From NCBI RefSeq assembly GCF_006516955.1, contig NZ_VHLG01000003.1, forward strand, positions 248,001-312,000: 64,000 bases of DNA. Direction: 5' to 3'. This document shows positions 1 through 9,085 of this stretch, piece after piece; position 1 is the stretch's first letter; every line of letters starts with the position of its first letter. The notes under the pieces were generated by a model. It worked only from the letters and a program-made list of their open reading frames with translations. It was not told where the DNA came from and made no database searches. The position numbers were made by a program, and so were the translations under genes. This DNA is from Martelella alba. Its GTDB lineage: Bacteria; Pseudomonadota; Alphaproteobacteria; Rhizobiales; Rhizobiaceae.

Positions 1-2
1 TG

Positions 3-1418
3 GCGATCCTGATTCCGCTCGCCTTCACGCTTGGCCTTCCGGCAACACCGGCGCTGATCCTGCTGACGAGCGTCTATTTCGGCGCCATGTATGGCGGGCG
101 CATCTCGTCGATCCTGCTCAATATTCCGGGTGATGAACCGGCGGTGATGACGACGTTGGATGGCCATCCCATGGCCTTGAAGGGCCAGGCGGGCGAGGCA
201 CTGGCCATTTCCGGCATCGCCTCCTTTTTCGGCGCTTTCGTTGCGATCTGCGGCCTTGCCGTTCTGGCGCCGCAGCTGGTCAAGGTGGCGCTTTTGTTCG
301 GTCCGGCCGAATATTTCGCGCTTTATGTTCTGGCCTTTGCCACGCTTGGCGGCATTACCAGCCGCAATCAGGCAAAATCCGCGCTCGCAGCCGCTATCGG
401 GCTTGGCGTTGCCATGATCGGTATCGATCAGCAGACCGGCGTGCCGCGTCTGACCTTCGGGCAGATGCATCTTTATGATGGCATCGATTTTCTCGTTGCT
501 ATTGTCGGCCTCTTTGCGCTGTCGGAGGTTTTTACCTTCCTCGAGCACCATGGCAGCAAGGTCGATAGTGCTGATCATGGCGACAAAACCGTCAAAATCG
601 GCCGGATCGTGCCGCGGCTGTCAATGATCCGGCAGACATCCGGCTCCATGGTGCGTGGGACCGTGATCGGCTTTATCGCTGGCGTTCTCCCCGGTGCCGG
701 TGCCTCGCTCGGCTCATTCCTCGCCTATGGTGCGGAGAAGAACCTGAAGAACCGTGACGACACTTTCGGCAAGGGCGATCCGCGCGGCGTGGCCGCGCCC
801 GAAGCCGGCAACAATGCTTCGGCCGGCGGGGCGCTGGTGCCGATGCTGGCGCTCGGCGTTCCGGGGTCGGGCACGACGGCGGTGCTGCTTGCCATGCTAT
901 TGGCACTGAATGTGACGCCGGGGCCGCTGCTCTTCACCAAAAACCCGGACGTCGTCTGGGGGCTGATCGCTGCGCTGATGCTCGCCAATGTCATGCTGCT
1001 TCTGCTCAACATTCCGCTGGTCGGCATGTTTGTGCGGATCTTGCTGATCCCGTCGAAATATCTGATGCCGACGGTGGCGATGATCTCCTTTGTCGGCATT
1101 TACGGGATTTCGGGCTCGGTCTTTGATCTCACCGTCATGGTCGCATTCGGCCTTGTCGGCTGGCTTCTGCGCAAGCTCGATGTGCCGTTGGTACCGGTGA
1201 TCATGGGGGTGCTGCTCGGCAACCAGATGGAGGTCAATCTGCGCCGTGCCATGACGATCTCCGATGGTGACTGGTCGGCGCTGTTTGCCTCGCCGCTTGC
1301 CATCGGTCTCTGGATCGTGGCGGTGGCGGGCTTTGTCCTGCCGATCATTCTGAATATGACCAAGCGGCGCAACCGGGTGCTGATGACCCATAATGAGGAA
1401 CTGGCGGAAGGCGACTGA
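3..1418 (+). CDS. tctA: Tripartite tricarboxylate transporter large permease, TctA family (5' end outside window)
   Basis: This is the large membrane subunit of a TTT-type secondary importer, which takes up carboxylates with a periplasmic TctC-type binding protein. The open frame runs in from the window edge. Residues upstream of the first Met (position 87) still read as a hydrophobic TctA sequence, so the true start lies outside the window. The family's conserved glycine-rich segment GVLPGAGASLGSFLAYG is visible near position 690, followed by many hydrophobic helices. About 470 codons are present, close to the usual 500. TctB and TctC would be expected upstream. The gene ends at a strong bidirectional terminator, so it is not part of the neighbouring ureide operon. 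The substrate cannot be read from the sequence. Confidence 0.93.
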   Translation, partial: AILIPLAFTLGLPATPALILLTSVYFGAMYGGRISSILLNIPGDEPAVMTTLDGHPMALKGQAGEALAISGIASFFGAFVAICGLAVLAPQLVKVALLFGPAEYFALYVLAFATLGGITSRNQAKSALAAAIGLGVAMIGIDQQTGVPRLTFGQMHLYDGIDFLVAIVGLFALSEVFTFLEHHGSKVDSADHGDKTVKIGRIVPRLSMIRQTSGSMVRGTVIGFIAGVLPGAGASLGSFLAYGAEKNLKNRDDTFGKGDPRGVAAPEAGNNASAGGALVPMLALGVPGSGTTAVLLAMLLALNVTPGPLLFTKNPDVVWGLIAALMLANVMLLLLNIPLVGMFVRILLIPSKYLMPTVAMISFVGIYGISGSVFDLTVMVAFGLVGWLLRKLDVPLVPVIMGVLLGNQMEVNLRRAMTISDGDWSALFASPLAIGLWIVAVAGFVLPIILNMTKRRNRVLMTHNEELAEGD

Positions 1419-1440
1419 AGTGCTGCGCCTCCCGCAATTC

Positions 1441-1471
1441 AAGCCCGGCCGGTTTGACCCGGCCGGGCTTT
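1441..1471. terminator. Bidirectional intrinsic terminator
   Basis: A perfect 12-bp stem (AAGCCCGGCCGG paired with CCGGCCGGGCTT) encloses a 6-nt loop, with T residues on one side and A residues on the other. It lies between the convergent tctA and D-carbamoylase genes and can serve both. Confidence 0.9.
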
Positions 1472-1477
1472 CATATT

Positions 1478-2404
1478 TCAGCCGTCCAGATTGGCGCTGG
1501 TGAGCGCGGTGTAGAGTTCCGGGCGGCGGTGAAGCTTGAAATTGAAGATGTTCCTGCGAATTTCCAGACAGCGGTCGAGATCGCAGTCATAGGTGATCAG
1601 CTCATCGCCCAGCGTACCGGCCATGGCGACGATCTCGCCTGTGGGCGCAATGATGCAGCTCTGGCCGATCAGGTCACAGCCTTCTTCCTTGCCGGCCTTG
1701 GCAATGCCGACCACCCACATGCCGTTCTGATAGGCGCCAGCCTGCAGGCTCAGATGATTGTGGAAGCATTGCAGGTGATCATGTTCCGGGGCCAGCGGAT
1801 AATGGACCGGCGTATTATAGCCGATCAGCACCATTTCCACGCCGCGCAAGGCCAGTTCGCGATAGGTCTCCGGCCAGCGGCGGTCATTGCAGATCGCCTG
1901 ACCGAAGACGCCGCCAAATACGTTTGCGGCCGAGAAAGGCTCGGGGCCCGGCTCGAAATAGCGCTTTTCCAGATGCTGAAACGGGCGCCATGGTTCGTGT
2001 TCCGGGTGGCCGGGCAGATGGATCTTGCGATAACGGTGGACGATATTGCCGGCCTTGTCGACGATGATCGTCGTATTGTAGCGATGGGTAACGCCGTCAA
2101 TCTCGGTCAGCTCGCCATAGCCGAGCGAAAAGCCGATCTTGAGTTCCCTGGCGCGGGCAAAGAGTGGCGCGACATCGTCATTCGGCATGGATTTTTCGAA
2201 AAAGGCGTCAACATCTGCCTGATCTTCCATGAACCAGCGCGGAAAAAAAGTGGTCAGCGCCAGTTCGGGAAAGGCGACGACGTCGCAATGACGGCTGGCG
2301 GCCTTTTCCACCAGCGCGATCATGCGCGAAACGACTTCGGCGCGGGTTTCTTCACGGGCGATGGGGCCAAGCTGGGCCGCGCCGACAACAACAACTCTTG
2401 CCAT
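1478..2404 (-). CDS. N-carbamoyl-D-amino acid hydrolase (nitrilase superfamily)
   Basis: This is a cytoplasmic C-N hydrolase predicted to release CO2 and ammonia from N-carbamoyl-D-amino acids. At 308 residues it has the length of the Agrobacterium D-carbamoylases. The catalytic triad falls at the same numbering as in that family: Glu47 in FPELALTTFFPRW, Lys127 in HRYRKIHLPG and Cys172 in AICNDRRWPE. It is the last gene of the dpaL operon. Its ATG overlaps the stop of the upstream M20 gene (TGATG), so the two are probably translationally coupled. Together with the M20 enzyme it would allow processing of both D- and L-carbamoyl compounds. A related ureidopropionase or amidase substrate is possible. 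Confidence 0.9.
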   Translation of the reverse strand: MARVVVVGAAQLGPIAREETRAEVVSRMIALVEKAASRHCDVVAFPELALTTFFPRWFMEDQADVDAFFEKSMPNDDVAPLFARARELKIGFSLGYGELTEIDGVTHRYNTTIIVDKAGNIVHRYRKIHLPGHPEHEPWRPFQHLEKRYFEPGPEPFSAANVFGGVFGQAICNDRRWPETYRELALRGVEMVLIGYNTPVHYPLAPEHDHLQCFHNHLSLQAGAYQNGMWVVGIAKAGKEEGCDLIGQSCIIAPTGEIVAMAGTLGDELITYDCDLDRCLEIRRNIFNFKLHRRPELYTALTSANLDG

Positions 2405-3654
2405 CAGGCAATCTCTCCATTGGTTGGCATGGCCTGCTTCAGTGCCACCTGCAACAGCACGTTGGCACCGTTTTGAAGGTCTGCCGCTTCTGTGAATTCC
2501 GTGACGTTGTGGCTGATGCCGTTGACGCTCGGAACGAAAATCATCGCAGCGGGCGCAAGGCCGGCGATGATCTGGGCATCGTGGCCAGCGCCTGAAAACA
2601 TGCGCCGCGTGGAAAGGCCGAGCCCTTCGGCTGCTGCCTCGACACTGTCGACAAGGGGAGGGGCGAAATCGGTCGGCGGAAAATCGGCAAGTGCGCGCGT
2701 GGTGATGGTGACATCCTCACGCGTCGCCACATCGGCAATCAGTGCGGCCAGTTTTTCATCGGCCATCTTCAGCGTTGCGGCATCAGGGTGACGAAGGTCG
2801 ACGGTCATCAGCGCCTTTTCTGCGACCACATTGACGAGATTGGGCTTCAGTGTGATTGCGCCGACCGTGCCGACCATGTCGCCGCCGATCTGCCGGACGA
2901 AATCGCCGACGCCTGCGGCAATGCGGGCAGCGGCAAGGCCAGCATCGCGCCGCAGCCGGATCGGCGTGGTACCCGCATGGGACGCGCGGCCTGCAATCGT
3001 GATCTCGGTCCAGGAAATACCCTGGACGCCGCGGACGACGCCGATCTGCAACCCTTCATCTTCCAGCACCGGTCCCTGCTCGATGTGAAGCTCGAAATAG
3101 GCGGCAATCGCCTTCGGGCCGCAGCCGGTACCGGCATAGCCGCTTTTGTCCAGCGCATCGCCGAGCCGCTCGCCATCAATGGCGATGATATCGCGTGCCG
3201 TTGCCACCTTCATGCCGCCGGCAAAGACCAGACTGCCGAGCATGTCGGGCTGAAAGCGCGCACCTTCCTCATTGGTGAAGGCGGCAACGACAATCGGATG
3301 TTCGGTCTCAATGCCTGCATCATTCAGTGATGCGACAACTTCGAGACCGGCGAGCACGCCAAGCGCGCCATCATAATAGCCGCCGGTCGCCACCGTATCG
3401 ATATGGGAGCCGAGCATGACGGCGGGGCCATCCGTGCGGCCCTTGCGGGTGCCGAAAATATTGCCGATCGGATCGATCGCGACGGTGAGGCCGAGCGCCT
3501 TCATCTCGCCGACCAGATGGTCGCGACCAAGCTTTTCATCGGCGCTCAGCGCCAGACGGCAGACGCCGCCGCCGGGCAATGCGCCGATCTTGCCGAGGTT
3601 TTCCAGCCGTTTCACCAGCCGGGCACCATCGACCTGCATGGTATTGACGATCAT
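2404..3654 (-). CDS. M20-family Zn hydrolase: N-carbamoyl-L-amino acid hydrolase / allantoate amidohydrolase type
   Basis: This binuclear metal-dependent amidohydrolase of the hydantoinase/carbamoylase family has 416 residues, the family's usual length. Visible metal-site motifs are GSHIDTVATGGYYDGALG and the NEEGARF segment; the LHIEQGPVLE motif is also present. It probably cleaves N-carbamoyl-L-amino acids or another ureido acid. Its ATG overlaps the stop of dpaL (ATGA), and its own stop overlaps the start of the D-carbamoylase, so the three genes form a tight operon. The family cannot be narrowed to one substrate by eye: beta-ureidopropionase, allantoate hydrolase and L-carbamoylase share these motifs. 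It is distinct from the second M20 gene at 20877-22127. Confidence 0.88.
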   Translation of the reverse strand: MIVNTMQVDGARLVKRLENLGKIGALPGGGVCRLALSADEKLGRDHLVGEMKALGLTVAIDPIGNIFGTRKGRTDGPAVMLGSHIDTVATGGYYDGALGVLAGLEVVASLNDAGIETEHPIVVAAFTNEEGARFQPDMLGSLVFAGGMKVATARDIIAIDGERLGDALDKSGYAGTGCGPKAIAAYFELHIEQGPVLEDEGLQIGVVRGVQGISWTEITIAGRASHAGTTPIRLRRDAGLAAARIAAGVGDFVRQIGGDMVGTVGAITLKPNLVNVVAEKALMTVDLRHPDAATLKMADEKLAALIADVATREDVTITTRALADFPPTDFAPPLVDSVEAAAEGLGLSTRRMFSGAGHDAQIIAGLAPAAMIFVPSVNGISHNVTEFTEAADLQNGANVLLQVALKQAMPTNGEIA

Positions 3655-4880
3655 TTCACAGACTCCACTTCAGCGGCAGTCCGGCCGACGATCTCGGCAT
3701 AAAGTGCCGGGTCCGTATCGCCTTCGCTGCCAAAACATAAGACGACTGATTGTGCATTCAGTCCCAGCATGTCGCGCCAGTCCTTGCGTTCGCTTGCCAT
3801 CAGAAAACCGGCAAGCCCCGCAACGCCGCTTTCGCCACTGGCAAGCTGCGCCCCCGCTTGACCGGAGGCCAGGAGCCGCATGGTTTCAGCTGCGGCCTCA
3901 TCCTCGATGGCCATGAAAGCCGAAACGCCGCCGTTCAGGATCGGCCAGGCGATGATGGAGGGTTCGCCGCAGGCAAGGCCCGCCATGATGGTGTCAAGCG
4001 CGCCGCCAACGGTGACAGGGCTTCCCGCTTTGGCGCTTTCCTGAAGGCAGGCTGCATTTTCCGGCTCAACCACGGTGACGATCGGGGCATTGGCGCCGAA
4101 TGTCTCCCAGAAATGCGCGGTCACGGCGGCAGCCAGTCCGCCGACGCCGCCCTGGATGAAGATGTGCGTCGGGCATTTGCCCCCCAGCTGGCGGATCGCT
4201 TCTTCCGCCATCACGCTATAGCCCTGCATCACATTGCGCGGGATATCGGTGTAGCCGGGATAAGAGGTGTCGGAGACAACGAACCAGCCCTGTTCTTCCG
4301 CCTGGCGCGCAGCCTCGCGGATGCTGTCATCGTAATTACCCTTGGCTCGGACCACACGGGCACCGTAATGGGCGATGGCGTCTTCGCGGGCCTTCGATAC
4401 GGTTTCATGGATGAAGATCACCGCCTTGCAGCCGAACAGTTGAGCCCCCCAGGCAACCGAACGGCCATGATTGCCATCGGTGGCGCAGGTGACAGTCAGG
4501 TCTGAGATAATGTCGCTATAGGTGCCAGCAAGCAGGTCTGCCGTTTCGGGCGCTTTTCCGGTGACGGCTTCAATCCGGGCCGCCAGAAGGCGGAACACCG
4601 CATAGGCGCCGCCAAGCGCCTTGAAGGAACCAAGTCCGAAGCGGCCAGCCTCATGTTTGTAGTAGATCGCTGCGACACCGGTCTTGTCGGCCAGCGCGTC
4701 AAGCGCAACAAGCGGGGTCTCGTCATAACCTTTCCAGGCCGAGACGGTGTCGAGCGCGCGTTTGCCCGCTTTAAGGCTCAGTGTTGGCTGGAGGGCAGGC
4801 GGATAGGGGCCGCTTGCCGCCGGATGGCCTGCAACGAGGCTTGCCCGGAAATGCGAAAAGTCGAAGACCATGGGAGACAT
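3651..4880 (-). CDS. dpaL: Diaminopropionate ammonia-lyase
   Basis: This PLP enzyme converts D- or L-2,3-diaminopropionate to pyruvate and two ammonia. The PLP lysine is Lys87 in GLGSFKALGGAYAVF. The catalytic aspartate expected in this family is Asp135 in CATDGNHGRSVAWG, and the segment SDTSYPGYTDIP matches DpaL. The length, 409 residues, is normal for the family. It is the first gene of the leftward operon with the two carbamoylases and diverges from the rpiR gene across 105 bp carrying a candidate operator. The grouping with an M20 hydrolase and a hydantoinase recalls the E. coli ygeX-ygeY-hyuA locus (established knowledge), which supports the assignment. Another ATG three codons downstream is an alternative start. 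Confidence 0.93.
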   Translation of the reverse strand: MSPMVFDFSHFRASLVAGHPAASGPYPPALQPTLSLKAGKRALDTVSAWKGYDETPLVALDALADKTGVAAIYYKHEAGRFGLGSFKALGGAYAVFRLLAARIEAVTGKAPETADLLAGTYSDIISDLTVTCATDGNHGRSVAWGAQLFGCKAVIFIHETVSKAREDAIAHYGARVVRAKGNYDDSIREAARQAEEQGWFVVSDTSYPGYTDIPRNVMQGYSVMAEEAIRQLGGKCPTHIFIQGGVGGLAAAVTAHFWETFGANAPIVTVVEPENAACLQESAKAGSPVTVGGALDTIMAGLACGEPSIIAWPILNGGVSAFMAIEDEAAAETMRLLASGQAGAQLASGESGVAGLAGFLMASERKDWRDMLGLNAQSVVLCFGSEGDTDPALYAEIVGRTAAEVESVK

Positions 4881-4938
4881 TCCAAAAATGGCGAAACTGT
4901 GCGAAGGATAGCGTGGATGCTTGACCAGTCAACAAGAA

Positions 4939-4956
4939 ATGAAAATAATTTTTCGT
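4939..4956. promoter_or_regulatory. Candidate RpiR-family operator (site 1, upstream of dpaL/rpiR)
   Basis: The site is an inverted repeat ATGAAA-N6-TTTCGT with one mismatch between arms, in the 105-bp divergent region between dpaL and rpiR. The same repeat with perfect arms occurs at 5894-5911 before the solute-binding gene. Shared spacing and arms suggest that both bind the locus regulator. Confidence 0.55.
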
Positions 4957-4985
4957 AAATTCTAGTTTGTGAAAATGAGGCGCGA

Positions 4986-5879
4986 ATGACCGAACAGGAG
5001 GATACCCGTCCCATCGATGTCCGCATCATGGAAATTTATGATGAGCTGACGGCATCAGAGCGGCGGCTGGCGGCGGTGGTCATGGAGGCACAGGCCAATC
5101 TTGCGAGTTTCACGGCGGGTGAACTGGCGGCGAAGGCCGATATCTCCAACGCTACGGCGGCGCGGTTCTTCCGGCGCTTAGGCTATGCCAGCTATAACGA
5201 GGCAAGGCTGATGGCGCGTCAGAGCGAGGACTGGGGGTCGCCGCTTTACGAGCTGACAGGGACGGGCGGAAAGCGGCTTTCGCCCGGCGATTTCGGGCTT
5301 CATATCGCCCAGGATCTGCAGAACCTGACACGCACGGCCGAGATGCTGGAGGAGGCTGATCTCGACCGGGCGATCGCCATGCTGACAGGTGCAAAACGCA
5401 TCTGGATCATCGGCTTCCGCAATTCCATGGCGCTTGCCACCTATGCCCGGGCGCTTCTGACCAATCTGAAGCCTGATGTCCGGCTGGTACCGGCAGCCGG
5501 CATGTCGATGGGCGAGGAACTTGCCGGGATCGGGCCTGACGATCTGTTTTTGGTGTTCGGCTTTCGCCGCCGCCCGGCCCAGCTGCGTGAAATCATGGCG
5601 GTGGTGCAGGAGGCTGGAACGCCGATCCTTCTGGTGGCCGACATGACTGCGGCCCGGACAGCGCAGCTCGCGACGCTGACATTGCGCTGTCACAATCGCG
5701 GCCATGCGATGTTTGACAGCTATGCGGCGCCAATGAGCCTGATCAACTATCTCTGTTCGGCCGTCAGTCAAACGCTTGGTGAGGAGGCTGTTGCCCGACT
5801 CGCTGAGATCGAAGCGCTGCATGGGCGGCTGGATCAGCTCGGTGCGCCGTTTCTCGGGCGCAAAATGCCCAAGTCTTAG
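4986..5879 (+). CDS. MurR/RpiR-family transcriptional regulator
   Basis: This is a DNA-binding regulator of 297 residues. The N-terminal RpiR helix-turn-helix is visible at about residues 15-85 (FTAGELAAKADISNATAARFFRRLGY in outline). A SIS sugar-phosphate-isomerase-like domain follows from about residue 125 (IWIIGFRNSMALATYARALL). RpiR proteins usually sense a small metabolite through the SIS domain. It diverges from dpaL and precedes the ABC importer genes, with inverted repeats in both promoter regions, so it is the likely local regulator of the ureide island. The effector is unknown and may not be a sugar phosphate. Whether it represses or activates cannot be read from the sequence. Confidence 0.92.
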   Translation: MTEQEDTRPIDVRIMEIYDELTASERRLAAVVMEAQANLASFTAGELAAKADISNATAARFFRRLGYASYNEARLMARQSEDWGSPLYELTGTGGKRLSPGDFGLHIAQDLQNLTRTAEMLEEADLDRAIAMLTGAKRIWIIGFRNSMALATYARALLTNLKPDVRLVPAAGMSMGEELAGIGPDDLFLVFGFRRRPAQLREIMAVVQEAGTPILLVADMTAARTAQLATLTLRCHNRGHAMFDSYAAPMSLINYLCSAVSQTLGEEAVARLAEIEALHGRLDQLGAPFLGRKMPKS

Positions 5880-5893
5880 TCAATTGCCGAAAA

Positions 5894-5911
5894 ATGAAAC
5901 AATATTTTCAT
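5894..5911. promoter_or_regulatory. Candidate RpiR-family operator (site 2, upstream of the ABC importer)
   Basis: This is a perfect 6-bp inverted repeat, ATGAAA-N6-TTTCAT, in the AT-rich 132-bp gap between rpiR and the binding-protein gene. It has the same arms and spacing as the site before dpaL. Confidence 0.58.
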
Positions 5912-6011
5912 GTTGATGATTTTATGAAAAAGGTTTTTAATTAAGTCGGGTCGAATGAAAAACATCGACCACTCGCGCATGACATTGGGGAACCTAAAAG
6001 GGATCGAGCCT

Positions 6012-7094
6012 ATGACTTTTGAAATTAACCGCCGCGGATTGCTCAAGACCGCCGCAGCGGGTGCCGCGCTCAGCGCGTTTTCGCCGCTCAGCCGCGCCTT
6101 TGCCGCAACCGATATCGCCTGGATGACCTGGGAAAACCTGGCCAAGCCGGATTATCTCGCTGCTTTTATGAGCGCCAATCCGGGCGTCGATATCACCAAG
6201 ACCTTCATTGGTACGGATGATGAGCAGTTCGCCAAGCTGCGTGCCGGCGGCGCTTCTGCAGTCGATCTGATTACGCCCGGCCTCGACAAGGTCGAATATT
6301 ACGTTGCCTCCGACCTGCTGCAGCCGATCGACTTTTCCAAGGTCACCAATGGCGACCTGCTCTATGACACGTTCAAGAATACCAGCCTCGGCAAGAAGGA
6401 TGGCAAGACCTACGGCATTCCCTTCTATTGGGGCATCAACCCGATCGTCTATCGCGCCGATCTGATGGATGGCGAGCCGGACTGGTCGGTTTTCTTTGAA
6501 GGCGACAAATATGCGGGCAAGCTTGCGATGCGCGATTATGCGCTGGAAGGCATCATGATTGCCGCCATGTATCTCGGCATTCCGCGCGATGAAATGTTTG
6601 TCATGGATGACAAGCAGCTGGCTGAGATCAAAAAGGCGCTGATGGCGCAAAAGAAACTGCTTCGCACCTACTGGAACTCGATCGGCGATCTGACCAATCT
6701 GTTTGCCTCCGGCGAAGTCGTCTGCGCCTTCTCCTGGGTGCCGCCCTATTATGATCTTAAGGAACGCGGCCTGGACATGGGCATGGCCAAGCCGAAGCAG
6801 GGTGTTATCGGCTGGTGTGACACGCTTGCCGTTCCGGCCAGTGTCGAGGGCGAGAAGCTTGATGCGGTCTTCAGCCTCGTCAACTACCTGCTGGGTCCGG
6901 CCTATGGCGAAAAGCTCGCCTTTGGTGGCCCCTATGCCCAGTCGACCTCGGCTGCGCGCGATCTCATCCCAGACGATCAGAAGGAAAAGATCTTCATCAG
7001 CGATCTGTCTGTGATGGACAGCTTCGTCTGGAAGCAGAACCCGCCGCGCTACAATGACTGGGTGGCACTCTGGAACGAAGTAAAGGCCAGCTAA
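6012..7094 (+). CDS. Extracellular solute-binding protein, spermidine/putrescine type (PotD-like), Tat signal
   Basis: This is the periplasmic binding component of the adjacent ABC importer. The chosen ATG has an AGGGA ribosome site and begins a short N-region with a twin-arginine motif (NRRGLLKTAAAG), a hydrophobic core and an Ala-X-Ala cleavage site near residue 30. The in-frame ATG at 5955 would add 19 residues ahead of a normal signal. The mature protein of about 330 residues has the size and features of family-1 polyamine-type binding proteins (WMTWENL; YGIPFYWGINPIVYR). Given the enzymes around it, the ligand may be a ureide or cyclic nitrogen compound rather than a polyamine (inference). 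It is two bases from the ATPase gene. Confidence 0.9.
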   Translation: MTFEINRRGLLKTAAAGAALSAFSPLSRAFAATDIAWMTWENLAKPDYLAAFMSANPGVDITKTFIGTDDEQFAKLRAGGASAVDLITPGLDKVEYYVASDLLQPIDFSKVTNGDLLYDTFKNTSLGKKDGKTYGIPFYWGINPIVYRADLMDGEPDWSVFFEGDKYAGKLAMRDYALEGIMIAAMYLGIPRDEMFVMDDKQLAEIKKALMAQKKLLRTYWNSIGDLTNLFASGEVVCAFSWVPPYYDLKERGLDMGMAKPKQGVIGWCDTLAVPASVEGEKLDAVFSLVNYLLGPAYGEKLAFGGPYAQSTSAARDLIPDDQKEKIFISDLSVMDSFVWKQNPPRYNDWVALWNEVKAS

Positions 7095-7096
7095 GC

Positions 7097-8212
7097 ATGC
7101 TTTCCGCATCCCCGACGAAAAATGCCGGTGCGACCGGCATCGTGAAGCCGGAGACACCGCTGTTACAGGGCGTTGCCGTTCACAAGGAATATGGCACTGT
7201 CCATGCCGTTCGCGGCATTGATTTTGCCATCGAGGCCAATTCCTATGTCACGCTTCTGGGCCCGTCGGGCTGCGGAAAGACTTCGCTGCTACGCATGATC
7301 GGTGGCTTCGAGGAAATCTCCTCGGGGCTGATCGAGCTTGATGGCCGCTCGCTTGCCGGAACACCGGCGGCGAAGCGGCCGGTCAACACCGTATTTCAGA
7401 ACTATGCGTTGTTTCCGCACTTGAGCGTCAGGGAAAATGTCGGCTTTGGTCTTGCCTATCGTCATCTTTCCAAGGCCGAGATTGCCAGCAAGGTTGAGGC
7501 CGCCCTTGCCATGGTGCAGATGGAGAGCATGGCGGAACGGCGTCCTCGCCAGCTCTCCGGCGGGCAGCAGCAGCGCGTGGCGCTGGCGCGTGCCATCGTC
7601 AATGAACCGCGGATCCTGCTGCTTGACGAGCCGCTTTCCGCCCTTGACCGGCGCATGCGCAAGGATATGCAGATCGAGCTGAAGGACCTTCAGCGCCGGC
7701 TCGGCATGACCTTTCTGCACGTGACCCACGATCAGGAAGAGGCGTTTGCGCTTTCGGATCATATCATCGTCATGAATGATGGCCGGATCGAGCAGCAAGG
7801 CGCACCTGCCGAGATCTACCGCCGTCCGCAAAGTGCCTATGTGGCTGATTTCATCGGCGGCGCCAATCTGGTTGCCGGCCGGATTACCGATCTGGCCGAG
7901 GGCGGAGCGACGATTGAAACCGTGGCGGGGCTTTTCTTCTGCCCGGCCGTTGGCGGGCTTGCCGTTGGTGATGCCGCGGTTCTGACATTGCGGCCGGAGC
8001 AGGTCAGCCTGAAAGACGACGGCACCATTGCAGCCACGGTGACGCATACCGTGTTTCGCGGTTCTGAATGGCTGGTTGAAACCGTGCTGGCTGATGACAC
8101 GGCGCTCAGCCTGACAACGAGTGCCGACGAAGCCCCGAAGGTGGGCAGCGCCGTCAAGCTTGGTTTCGATCCCTCGCGCGGCTGGATTACCGCCGCAGGC
8201 CGGGGCGTCTGA
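7097..8212 (+). CDS. ABC transporter ATP-binding protein (PotA-like)
   Basis: This ATPase energises the neighbouring importer. Walker A is [18 protein letters not shown], the Q-loop is [10 protein letters not shown], the signature is [15 protein letters not shown] and Walker B is [16 protein letters not shown]-terminal TOBE-like region from about residue 270 (LRPEQVSL) is typical of the PotA/MalK branch. At 371 residues it has the normal length. It is tightly packed with the binding-protein gene (2-bp gap) and the first permease gene (3-bp gap). Confidence 0.95.
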   Translation: MLSASPTKNAGATGIVKPETPLLQGVAVHKEYGTVHAVRGIDFAIEANSYVTLLGPSGCGKTSLLRMIGGFEEISSGLIELDGRSLAGTPAAKRPVNTVFQNYALFPHLSVRENVGFGLAYRHLSKAEIASKVEAALAMVQMESMAERRPRQLSGGQQQRVALARAIVNEPRILLLDEPLSALDRRMRKDMQIELKDLQRRLGMTFLHVTHDQEEAFALSDHIIVMNDGRIEQQGAPAEIYRRPQSAYVADFIGGANLVAGRITDLAEGGATIETVAGLFFCPAVGGLAVGDAAVLTLRPEQVSLKDDGTIAATVTHTVFRGSEWLVETVLADDTALSLTTSADEAPKVGSAVKLGFDPSRGWITAAGRGV

Positions 8213-8215
8213 GCC

Positions 8216-9085
8216 ATGGAGAAATCCCGCATCGGCGCTTTCCTGGCTGCCCCGGTCTTTGTTGCCATTCTGGCGCTGTGCATCGCGCCGCTGGCGATCC
8301 TGTTTGCCTATTCCTTTTTCCGGGTCGATTTCGTCGCCATCGTCACCGATCCTTCACTGAAGAATTATGCCCGCATCGCCTCAAGTGCGACCTATCGCTG
8401 GCTGATTGCCAAGGCCTTTCTTTCCGGCCTGGCCATTGCCGCGCTGACGGCGGTGATCGGTTATCCGGTCGCCTGGTTCATTGCCAAGCGGGGCCTGCAT
8501 TATAAATCGGCTTTGCTGACCCTGCTGCTGGTGCCGCTTTACACCGGCGACATGGTGCGCATTTTCGCCTGGCGGGTGCTGCTCGGGGCTGAAGGTGTTT
8601 TGAATGCATTTCTGGTATGGGCGGGCATCGTCGATCACCCGATCGATGCGCTGCTGTTTTCGCCGCTCGCCACCCATATCGTGCTCACCTATAATTATCT
8701 GCCTTTCATGGTGATCGGTCTTTGGCTCGCCTTCGAGGCGCTGGATGACCGGCTGATCGAGGCGGCTGCCGATCTCGGCGCCAGCACGGGTTCGACTTTT
8801 CTCAGAGTGACATTGCCGCTGACAGCGCCCGGCCTTATCGCCGGCGCGCTGATGGTGTTTGTCATGGTGGTCGGTGATTACCTGACGCCGCAGCTGGTTG
8901 GGGGCGCTTCGGGCGTCACGATCATCTCGGCGATCAATGATCTGTTCGGTACGGCCTTTGACTGGCCGCTCGGTTCGGCGATCGCCTGGACCATGCTGGC
9001 CATCCTGTTCTGCTTCTTTGCTGCTGCGGTGGTGGGTATCGCCCGCTCGTCGCTTGGCAAGGCTATGGTGGGAGGGGAGGCCTGA
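8216..9085 (+). CDS. ABC transporter permease (PotB-like)
   Basis: This is an inner-membrane subunit of the polyamine-type importer, 289 residues with about six hydrophobic helices. The EAA-type loop that contacts the ATPase is visible near residue 180 (EAAADLGASTGSTFLRVTLP). The gene overlaps the next permease by one base (TGATG junction). Operon position and length match PotB. Confidence 0.94.
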   Translation: MEKSRIGAFLAAPVFVAILALCIAPLAILFAYSFFRVDFVAIVTDPSLKNYARIASSATYRWLIAKAFLSGLAIAALTAVIGYPVAWFIAKRGLHYKSALLTLLLVPLYTGDMVRIFAWRVLLGAEGVLNAFLVWAGIVDHPIDALLFSPLATHIVLTYNYLPFMVIGLWLAFEALDDRLIEAAADLGASTGSTFLRVTLPLTAPGLIAGALMVFVMVVGDYLTPQLVGGASGVTIISAINDLFGTAFDWPLGSAIAWTMLAILFCFFAAAVVGIARSSLGKAMVGGEA

